From the NCBI GenBank assembly GCA_031290715.1, contig JAITNA010000200.1, positions 1 through 14,283 of the forward strand: a stretch of DNA of 14,283 nucleotides, given 5' to 3'. Position 1 is the stretch's first letter. Each line of letters begins with the position of its first letter. The notes under the pieces were generated by a model. The model did no database searches. It saw nothing but the letters and a program-made list of their open reading frames with translations, and had not been told where the DNA came from. The stretch is from Eubacteriales Family XIII. Incertae Sedis bacterium. Its GTDB lineage: Bacteria > Bacillota > Clostridia > Peptostreptococcales > Anaerovoracaceae. This document shows, in pieces, positions 7,704-12,989 of the stretch. The position numbers and the translations under genes are program-made.

Positions 7704-8882
7704 TTGACAGGGACGGATGAAAAACAGATCAGGCGCGAGCTGGTTGTGAAGGCGAGCGGCGGGGATCGGGAAGCGTTCGAGGAGCTTTATCGGGGTTGCA
7801 CGAAAACCATCCTGTACCAAGCGCACAGATACATCCGCAATCCGGATGAAGCGGACGACGCGGCCCAGGAGGCGGTCATCGCGATGTATCAAAATATCGG
7901 GACGCTGAAAAATCCCGACGCTTTCATCCCTTGGATGTATCGGCTTGTCAAGTTCGTCTGTCTGAAACACGTCCGAAAGCTGACCGCGCAGAAGGGCGGC
8001 CAAGAAACGGCGGATATTGACGATTACGCCGAAACCCTGCCCGATGAGAAGCAGGACGGGAATCCCGAGCGGTGGACCGTAGAGCGGGAACGCAGCGAAA
8101 TCATCATGCGGGCGATCAATCTCCTGCCCGAGAAACAGCGTGAGGCGCTGATTTTGTATTACTACGAGGGGCTGACGTATCGCGAGATCGCGGAGGCTAT
8201 CGGAAGCACAACGAGTACGGTGTCAACGAATATTATGAAAGCGAAAAAGAGAATTCTTTCAGAGTTTGAACCCGCGATCGCGCTTGCGATTTCGGTTGAC
8301 GCGGGGCAGAAGCTTTCCGGCGTCAATCTTGCCGCCTTCCATCATTCCTGTCAGGCCGGGATCGCGCATGTCGCGGCGGTAGGCGGCGGGCCGGGGGGAA
8401 CCGGTGCGCAGCACGGAAATTCTTCCCATTCCTCACACGTTTCAAACGTCGTCGCGGTGGCCATCGCCGCCGCGGTGATTTTGGCATCGGCGTTGGCGTT
8501 GGCCGAGCCGCCGGTGTCTGCCGCGCCCCCGCCCGCCCCCGCGCCGCCGGTCGTCAGCGAGCCGGCCCCCGTATATTCACCGAAAGCGGAAATCACACTG
8601 GAGGGGGGAGCTTGCGATTGCGGGCATGTCAATCCGCGCACAGCCGTGTTGGTGCTGTCCGGCATGGGGGATACGGTGGAAGATTGGGAGCTTGTGTCTA
8701 TTTCCGGCGACGAGGTGGTTTTGTCGGGGGGCGGTATGAATGTGCCGATTGATCCCGAAGCGCTCGAAGAAGGAAGATATCTGGTACGCTTCATGATTGA
8801 AAATACGAGCGGGCAGCAAGCGTTCGCGGAACGGGAAATCCTCATCGTTCATGGGGAGATTCCGCCGGGGCAGTATGCTTGA
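7704..8882 (+). CDS. Membrane-anchored ECF-like sigma-70 factor with outside domain
   Basis: 392-residue fusion. Residues about 20-90 are sigma region 2 (DREAFEELYRGCTKTILYQA; DADDAAQEAV-like core at 50-58; AFIPWMYRLVKFVC). Residues about 135-187 are region 4, with the helix-turn-helix LTYREIAEAIGSTTSTVSTN (157-176). A linker rich in His (213, 214, 222, 237, 242, 245) and Cys 216 follows. Next come one transmembrane segment (about 247-267), a Pro/Ala spacer (270-290) and about 100 residues that look like a beta-sandwich, with a CDCGH motif at 304-308. The DNA-binding part should be inside and the tail outside. The start is TTG with AGAAGGT 6 nt upstream. No anti-sigma gene is adjacent, so the tail may hold the control function. 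It follows hisE by 49 bp. Function beyond sigma activity is inferred. Confidence 0.85.
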   Translation: MTGTDEKQIRRELVVKASGGDREAFEELYRGCTKTILYQAHRYIRNPDEADDAAQEAVIAMYQNIGTLKNPDAFIPWMYRLVKFVCLKHVRKLTAQKGGQETADIDDYAETLPDEKQDGNPERWTVERERSEIIMRAINLLPEKQREALILYYYEGLTYREIAEAIGSTTSTVSTNIMKAKKRILSEFEPAIALAISVDAGQKLSGVNLAAFHHSCQAGIAHVAAVGGGPGGTGAQHGNSSHSSHVSNVVAVAIAAAVILASALALAEPPVSAAPPPAPAPPVVSEPAPVYSPKAEITLEGGACDCGHVNPRTAVLVLSGMGDTVEDWELVSISGDEVVLSGGGMNVPIDPEALEEGRYLVRFMIENTSGQQAFAEREILIVHGEIPPGQYA

Positions 8883-8901
8883 TATGCTTTAGAGGCCCCC
8901 T

Positions 8902-9720
8902 TTAATAACGAATGCTGACTTCGCCGGAGCGCAGCACTTCGCGGGCTCCGTCCTCATATTTGACCTCAAGCCCCCCGTCGTCCGTGATTCGGATTGCTGC
9001 CGCGGGGGTTGTTTTTTTGTTCGGGTCGTCTGTTTTGTTCGGGTCGTTCGGGCTGTTTGGGATATCCGAACTGTCCGGGCGTCCCGGCGTTTGCTTCAAT
9101 ACGAAGATTTGTTTCCCGACGACGAAGGAGCGCGCGCGGTATTCGCCGAGGAGGGCCGCCGGGTTTTTGAGCGCGCGGACACAGGCGAATACTTCCTTTT
9201 CCAAGGCGTCGAGCAAACGCGGCCGGCCATCCGGCGGCAGCGCAAGCGATCCGGCCGACGCGCGCAGGGTTTCGGGGAAGTCATTTTCGGGGATGTTGAT
9301 GTTGATCCCGATACCGAGAATCACGGCTTTGACGGCGCCCGGGCGCGGGTCTGATACGGCCTCTGCCAGGATGCCGCAAATCTTTTTTCCGTCTATGAAT
9401 ACGTCGTTGACCCATTTGATCCCCGGGCGCAGGCCGAGGGTTTTTTCGATCGCCCGGCAGACGGCGACGGCCGCCGCGACGGTGATCATTTGCAGGTGTG
9501 CGGCTTCGTCCGGCGGCGCCAGAATGAAGCTGATGTAGATGCTATCCCCGCCCGGCGAGAGGAAATCTTTGCCGAGCCGCCCGCGTCCGGCGGTCTGTCT
9601 GCGCGCCGTGAGCACCGTGCCGTACAGCGCGGAAAGCGCCGCGGGGTTCGCGGCGGCCGCAAGCCGGCGCTTCGCTTCGTTGTTGGTGGAGTCTATTTCG
9701 CTGTATTCGATGTGTTTCAT
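8902..9720 (-). CDS. birA: Biotin--[biotin carboxyl carrier protein] ligase
   Basis: 272-residue ligase that activates biotin as biotinyl-AMP and transfers it to a lysine of a biotin carrier protein. Visible motifs are STNNEAKRR (11-19), the biotinyl-AMP loop TAGRGRLGKDF (43-53), the core KWVNDVFIDGKKICGILAE (102-120) and GIGININ (136-142). No N-terminal DNA-binding domain is present, so this is a monofunctional enzyme and not a biotin repressor. The C-terminal SH3-like domain (200-272) is interrupted at about 211-240 by a Pro/Asn/Asp-rich insertion containing NDPNKT-DDPNKK. The ribosome binding site before the ATG is poor. The gene converges on the sigma-factor gene with a 19-bp gap and lies downstream of hisF on the same strand. 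Confidence 0.95.
   Translation of the reverse strand: MKHIEYSEIDSTNNEAKRRLAAAANPAALSALYGTVLTARRQTAGRGRLGKDFLSPGGDSIYISFILAPPDEAAHLQMITVAAAVAVCRAIEKTLGLRPGIKWVNDVFIDGKKICGILAEAVSDPRPGAVKAVILGIGININIPENDFPETLRASAGSLALPPDGRPRLLDALEKEVFACVRALKNPAALLGEYRARSFVVGKQIFVLKQTPGRPDSSDIPNSPNDPNKTDDPNKKTTPAAAIRITDDGGLEVKYEDGAREVLRSGEVSIRY
9015..9047 (-). repeat. In-frame 18-bp-period repeat inside birA
   Basis: The 15-mer TTTTGTTCGGGTCGT occurs at 9015-9029 and 9033-9047, an 18-bp period equal to six codons. It encodes the NDPNKT/DDPNKK units of the BirA insertion and keeps the frame. Confidence 0.75.
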
Positions 9721-9770
9721 TTTAGTAAGTATTGCCTGAACAACAGTCGCTGTTTCGGTGTAACAATTCA

Positions 9771-9897
9771 GACATGAGCGATTATTTGTTGAAGGTCGGT
9801 GTTTTCAGGCAAGTTCTGCTGCGTAGGCGTACTCTGCGTACGTCGGAGCGGCAGGTTTTGCCTGAAAGTGCCGAGATTCGGCAAATAGGCGCTCATG
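9771..9897. repeat. Long imperfect palindrome made of two dispersed-repeat arms
   Basis: The left arm 9771-9810 and the reverse complement of the right arm 9860-9897 are related copies of the same 40-bp unit seen at 4006-4045. The similarity continues weakly toward a centre near 9833 (GTAC-TCTGC-GTAC). The transcript could form a hairpin of about 125 nt between hisF and birA and might act as a terminator or RNA-stability element. The right arm contains the hisF stop codon (9893-9895). Confidence 0.75.
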
Positions 9898-10675
9898 ATC
9901 GCACGGGGATGTTCCTGCGGCGCAATTCCGCCTTCACATCCTCCACGGTATATTCCCCGTAATGAAAAATGGAAGCCGCAAGCGCCGCGTCCGCGGGCGT
10001 TTCGTCAAATACATCGGCGAAAGAGGCAAGGCTGCCGCCGCCGCCCGACGCGATCACAGGGATATCACAAGCCGCGCAAACGGCGCGCAGCATGGCGTGG
10101 TCAAAACCGCCCTTCGTCCCGTCCGTATCCATCGAGGTCAGCAGGATTTCCCCCGCGCCCAGCTCCATGCCCCTCCGAGCCCATTCGACGACGTCTTTTC
10201 CGGTATCCGTGCGCCCGCCCGCGACGTAGACATTGTATTTTTCATTGCCGTCCGCGCCGCCTGTATTCCCGCTCACAAGCTTGCCGTCGATGGCGAGGAC
10301 CACGCATTGGCTGCCGAAAATCCTGCTCGCTTCCGCGATAATCCCCGGGTTTTTCACAGCCGCAGAATTGACGGCGACCTTGTCCGCGCCCGCGCGCAGC
10401 ATCGCGCGGAAATCGTCGATCGTGCGAATGCCGCCGCCGACGGTCAGCGGGACAAAAACTTTCCCGGCCGTTTTCCGAACGACGTCAATCATCGTGCGGC
10501 GTTCCTCAAAGGTCGCCGTAATATCGAGAAAGACGATCTCGTCCGCGCCCTGCCGATCATATTCGACAGCGCATTCGACAGGATCCCCGACGTCCCTGAT
10601 GTTGATGAAATTGATTCCCTTTACCACCCTGCCGCCGTGAACATCAAGACAGGGGATGATTCTTTTCGCAAGCAT
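9893..10675 (-). CDS. hisF: Imidazole glycerol phosphate synthase subunit HisF
   Basis: 260-residue cyclase subunit that, with HisH, turns PRFAR and ammonia into imidazole glycerol phosphate and AICAR. The TIM barrel is complete: RIIPCLDVHGGRVVKG with catalytic Asp 11, FLDITAT, VPLTVGGGIR (phosphate binding), KVAVNSAAV, LAIDGK with the second catalytic Asp, STDGTKGGFD-like TSMDTDGTKGGFD and IASGGGG. hisH is not in the window. The start has no Shine-Dalgarno sequence. An extended -10 box ends only 6 nt before the ATG, which suggests a leaderless mRNA. The start region (10662-10702) is duplicated at 11384-11424. The stop codon sits in a palindromic repeat arm. Confidence 0.96.
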   Translation of the reverse strand: MLAKRIIPCLDVHGGRVVKGINFINIRDVGDPVECAVEYDRQGADEIVFLDITATFEERRTMIDVVRKTAGKVFVPLTVGGGIRTIDDFRAMLRAGADKVAVNSAAVKNPGIIAEASRIFGSQCVVLAIDGKLVSGNTGGADGNEKYNVYVAGGRTDTGKDVVEWARRGMELGAGEILLTSMDTDGTKGGFDHAMLRAVCAACDIPVIASGGGGSLASFADVFDETPADAALAASIFHYGEYTVEDVKAELRRRNIPVRS

Positions 10676-10702
10676 GGACTCAGTATATCACAAATCCCCG
10701 CG
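10662..10702 (-). repeat. 41-bp direct repeat, hisF-proximal copy
   Basis: This sequence is identical over 41 bp to 11384-11424. It holds the first codons of hisF (ATGCTTGCGAAAAG on the minus strand), the 6-nt gap and the extended -10 box. Together the two copies flank the vapD cassette. Confidence 0.95.
10676..10690 (-). promoter_or_regulatory. Extended -10 promoter of hisF (leaderless)
   Basis: On the minus strand TGATATACT reads as TGn-TATACT; TATACT covers 10687-10682 and the ATG begins at 10675, 6 nt later. The expected start point falls on or next to the ATG. No good -35 hexamer is present in the usual place. Confidence 0.5.
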
Positions 10703-10710
10703 TATTTCGT

Positions 10711-11043
10711 TTACATTTCGACATCTTCATTGTAATCATTCTTGAAAATATACAGATAATCATGATCTTTTCCGACATTCGTAACATCGAGTTTGTTGAC
10801 GCTTGTCCGAAGCCATGATGCCTTTTGCAGCAGATGAAAAAGAAGTGCGTAAACTTCGGCGGCTGATAGCGGGTTTTTCGATATATAACAGGAACCTTGC
10901 CTATGTTCAAATTCATTTTTAATAAAATATTGTTTTAGGGTATTGTATGCCGTGCTTCGATTCGGTTCTCCGAAAATCCGCCGTAGTTCGTCCGTATCAA
11001 GATCAAAATTGATCATCCTGCGCCTTCGATTTGCAACGGGCAT
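10711..11043 (-). CDS. vapD: VapD-family endoribonuclease (toxin)
   Basis: 110-residue protein matching the VapD family, small Cas2-like ribonucleases (usually about 95 residues). The pattern is INFDLDTDELRRIF, then AYNTLKQYFIKNEFEHRQGSCYIS, then a helix and SWLRTSVNKLDVTNV, and KDHDYLYIF at the end. The FDLD motif carries the Asp thought to be catalytic. I chose ATG 11043 because GGAGCATAAT gives a 6-nt spacing; the inner ATG at 11016 (101 residues) would start nearer the family norm. It begins 1 bp after the stop of the 109-residue gene upstream, so the two are co-translated. hisF starts 35 bp after its stop. The region is AT-richer than its neighbours (22-23 G+C in sample 60-bp lines against 37 in hisF). 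Confidence 0.8.
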   Translation of the reverse strand: MPVANRRRRMINFDLDTDELRRIFGEPNRSTAYNTLKQYFIKNEFEHRQGSCYISKNPLSAAEVYALLFHLLQKASWLRTSVNKLDVTNVGKDHDYLYIFKNDYNEDVEM

Positions 11044-11044
11044 A

Positions 11045-11374
11045 TTATGCTCCGATTTTGAATTCCGACAGGCAAAATTCCTTAAAGTCCTCCACCGCAA
11101 AATCGTTTGGGGCGTCAGAATCGTCATTGCTGAAATACAGCCAAGTATCCACATTGTCCATGAACCACGCTTGGCGGCCAAGCGTCGTCATTGCCATGCC
11201 AAACCTCGCAAAATCGGAAGAGAGCTCCCTTCCCTCATAAAAGCCATTGCCGACATTATTAAATTCAAGTCTTTCGATAAGAAATCCATTTAGCTTCGCA
11301 TAAATCCCGTCAAGATCGTAAAGGCCTTCGCGTTCGATTTTCTCCTCATTCATGATGATCTGCATTTTAATCAT
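11045..11374 (-). CDS. Small acidic protein of unknown function, likely VapD partner
   Basis: 109 residues, acidic, with no membrane segment or signal peptide. Visible stretches are KIEREGLYDLDGIYAKLN (12-29), VGNGFYEGRELSSDFARFG (41-59), WFMDNVDTWLYFSNDDSD (70-87) and FAVEDFKEFC. I have an impression of having seen similar 'FMDNV..WL....DDSD' proteins in Bacillota but cannot assign a family. The ATG at 11374 has AAGGAG 6 nt upstream. It overlaps by ATGA the stop of an 8-residue reading frame that starts at the duplicated hisF start. vapD begins 1 bp after its stop, so it is the best candidate for the antitoxin. A role as antitoxin is inference from position only. Confidence 0.75.
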   Translation of the reverse strand: MIKMQIIMNEEKIEREGLYDLDGIYAKLNGFLIERLEFNNVGNGFYEGRELSSDFARFGMAMTTLGRQAWFMDNVDTWLYFSNDDSDAPNDFAVEDFKEFCLSEFKIGA

Positions 11375-11397
11375 GCTCTTCTCCTTTTCGCAAGCAT
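11371..11397 (-). CDS. 8-residue leader ORF from the duplicated hisF start
   Basis: The second copy of the hisF start reads M-L-A-K-R-R-R-A then TGA. The TGA overlaps the ATG of the next gene (ATGA). The first four to five codons are those of hisF; the rest is cassette sequence that also provides AAGGAG. It could couple cassette translation to the hisF start signal. Expression is unproven. Confidence 0.4.
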   Translation of the reverse strand: MLAKRRRA

Positions 11398-11424
11398 GGA
11401 CTCAGTATATCACAAATCCCCGCG
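11384..11424 (-). repeat. 41-bp direct repeat, distal copy with promoter
   Basis: Identical to 10662-10702. It carries the extended -10 TGATATACT (TATACT at 11409-11404) and the start codon at 11397, and so should drive the vapD cassette. Just beyond it is the terminator of the next gene, probably the ancestral upstream neighbour of hisF. Confidence 0.95.
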
Positions 11425-11440
11425 CCTGTGCGGGCAAATC

Positions 11441-11469
11441 AAAAACGGCCCCCTCGCGGAAAGGGCCGT
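11441..11469 (-). terminator. Intrinsic terminator of the BKACE gene
   Basis: On the minus strand ACGGCCC (11469-11463) and GGGCCGT (11451-11445) form a 7-bp GC-rich stem, followed by TTTTTG. It lies about 55 bp after the stop of the BKACE gene and shields the hisF/vapD promoter from read-through. Confidence 0.85.
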
Positions 11470-11524
11470 CTTGTGAATTATTATAGAATAATTTGTAATG
11501 GTATGCGCGCGACTGCGGCTAAGC

Positions 11525-12553
11525 CTAACGGTTTCTTTTGACAAGCCCGACTTTTTTCCGGTAATCGTCCGGCGAGCCGACTTCGCGGCCGAGGAGCCCG
11601 GCGAGTTGTTTGAACGCGAGGAATTGATCCGCGTTGCGCTGAATTTTGTCGTTTTTGTGCGGCCATTTCCATACGGTATCCTCCATGCCCACGCGGATAT
11701 CGAGGCCGAGCAGGACCGCCAGCGCCGCCAGATAGCTCGAAGCCCGGCCGGCCGCGCAGACCATGACCTGGGAATCCTTGTCGATGTCCATGATACGGTT
11801 GTTCAAATGCATGAGGTTTTCGACCATGCCCTTTGCGTTCGGCATGGGGGAGCAGCCGGGCAGCGCCGGCAGGATGATGAAATGGTAGGGCTTCTCGAGC
11901 AGGCCGGACTTGATCAGATACCGGTCCGCGTTATCGATGTCGCCGTCGGAGTAGACCGCAATCTGCGGTTTGACGCCGTATTCCTGACAAAGCCGCGTTT
12001 TTTCGATAATGACATGCGGGGGTTTCGCAAAGAGCAGGTCCCCGCAATAGGTCGCGGTGGTATTGATCGGCGTGGTGTCGAGCAAGCCGTCCTTGAACGC
12101 GGTGACGATCTTTTCCCAATCCTCGGGGAAATGCGGGACCAAGCAGCCGTCAATGACCACGTTCGGGAACTCCTTCCGCAGGGGATCGATAACCTGATGG
12201 AACAAATTCAGGTCCACCACATTGTAGCCTTTCTCGTCGCGCACATGGACGTGAATAACGGGGGCGCCAGCGATACAGCACTCGCGCGCCGACTGATAGA
12301 TTTCATCGGCGGTAATCGGCAGATTGGGGTTGTTGCGCTTCGAGAAAAACCCGCCGACGACCGCGGTTGAGATAATCACCTTGTCCGGGATGTCCCAAGG
12401 CGGCTGAATGTCAACGTCTTTGGTCAAAAAAGCCGAGTAGGTCGGGTCGCAGGCTTCCGGGAACCCAAACATCCTGCTGATACTCTGATATCCGGTTTCC
12501 TTGTGAAATGCTTCAACGAGATTCCAATTTACATGATTGTTAGAATTTGACAT
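11525..12553 (-). CDS. BKACE-family (DUF849) beta-keto acid cleavage enzyme
   Basis: 342-residue zinc enzyme of the family that condenses a beta-keto acid with acetyl-CoA and splits it to acetoacetate and a new CoA ester (Kce, 3-keto-5-aminohexanoate cleavage, is the founder). Seen: IISTAVVGG (60-68), the zinc ligands His 101 and 103 (VIHVHVRDEKG), LDTTPINTTATYCGD (158-172), VMVCAAGRASSY (263-274) and the acidic metal ligand Glu 291 in VGMEDTVWKW. Members are commonly around 270-310 residues; here about 45 extra residues precede the barrel. The start is firm: AGGAGG lies 7 nt upstream. It has its own promoter and terminator. The actual substrate cannot be read from sequence. Confidence 0.88.
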   Translation of the reverse strand: MSNSNNHVNWNLVEAFHKETGYQSISRMFGFPEACDPTYSAFLTKDVDIQPPWDIPDKVIISTAVVGGFFSKRNNPNLPITADEIYQSARECCIAGAPVIHVHVRDEKGYNVVDLNLFHQVIDPLRKEFPNVVIDGCLVPHFPEDWEKIVTAFKDGLLDTTPINTTATYCGDLLFAKPPHVIIEKTRLCQEYGVKPQIAVYSDGDIDNADRYLIKSGLLEKPYHFIILPALPGCSPMPNAKGMVENLMHLNNRIMDIDKDSQVMVCAAGRASSYLAALAVLLGLDIRVGMEDTVWKWPHKNDKIQRNADQFLAFKQLAGLLGREVGSPDDYRKKVGLVKRNR

Positions 12554-12616
12554 AGGAATACCTCCTGACTATGCCCCGCGCGCGAAAGCAATGAATCACC
12601 CATTGTCCCCGCGTCA

Positions 12617-12689
12617 CGGTAACAAACAATATACGTATGGTCTGGATGGCGATACAGCTGATTCCGATGTTAAAAAATACGAGTTACCG
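12617..12689 (-). promoter_or_regulatory. Long BKACE leader with distant inverted repeat
   Basis: The leader (about 12736-12554) has no gene. CGGTAAC (12617-12623) and GTTACCG (12683-12689) are perfect complements 59 nt apart and could close a larger structure. An ATACGTAT palindrome and CAGCTG lie between them. I see no known riboswitch. Confidence 0.3.
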
Positions 12690-12723
12690 ACCGAAAGTAA
12701 GGTTGATTCTGTTCACAAAATTC

Positions 12724-12735
12724 ATCTCTAGAGAT
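12724..12735. promoter_or_regulatory. 12-bp perfect palindrome at the BKACE transcription start (putative operator)
   Basis: ATCTCTAGAGAT at 12724-12735 is a perfect palindrome. It begins where transcription from the adjacent promoter should start (about 12736, minus strand), an ideal place for a repressor. No regulator gene lies next to it. Confidence 0.5.
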
Positions 12736-12742
12736 TGACGCC

Positions 12743-12771
12743 ATTATACCGCAAAACGCGCGGGAAGTCAA
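12743..12771 (-). promoter_or_regulatory. Sigma-A promoter of the BKACE gene
   Basis: On the minus strand TTGACT (12771-12766) and TATAAT (12748-12743) are separated by exactly 17 bp. This is the best promoter in the window. Confidence 0.85.
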
Positions 12772-12867
12772 TAATTTCCATTTTTTGGGTGTGTGTAAGA
12801 TTTTCTGTATTGTCAAGATGTACGTAAAATTTGCCGTATATTTTTTGTTCGATGTTCGGGGGATATC

Positions 12868-12898
12868 TTGAAAAAAGCCGTCATCGTTGTGATAGTAT
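12868..12898 (+). promoter_or_regulatory. Possible promoter of the radical SAM gene
   Basis: TTGAAA (12868-12873) and TAGTAT (12893-12898, with TGA before it, extended -10 type) are 19 bp apart. The gap is long but usable. The remaining sequence between 12772 and 12962 is AT-rich, without a gene. Confidence 0.4.
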
Positions 12899-12989
12899 GA
12901 ATGTGTAATTGTGTTGTATGGCCGGCGGCGAAAAAATTATTCAAAAGAAGCGCTGATTAATAATGGAGTGCGTGGGAGCGCGGGATGCG

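Noticed and set aside
9735..9892. Possible small gene between birA and hisF
   Set aside because: The frames are short and consist of the palindromic repeat; no binding site or conserved residues.
9773..9897. CRISPR or integron attC-like array
   Set aside because: Only two inverted arms with no regular spacers and no cas or integrase gene nearby; VapD is Cas2-like in fold but is not an adaptation protein.
11498..12370. A 290-codon open frame on the plus strand opposite the BKACE gene
   Set aside because: Arg/Asp/Val-rich composition typical of antisense frames; the minus-strand gene has a promoter, binding site, terminator and family motifs.
12843..12857. 15-mer TTTTGTTCGATGTTC also found at 13086-13100
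   Set aside because: The second copy is inside the conserved radical SAM cluster-motif codons. One chance 15-bp match in a window this size is plausible.
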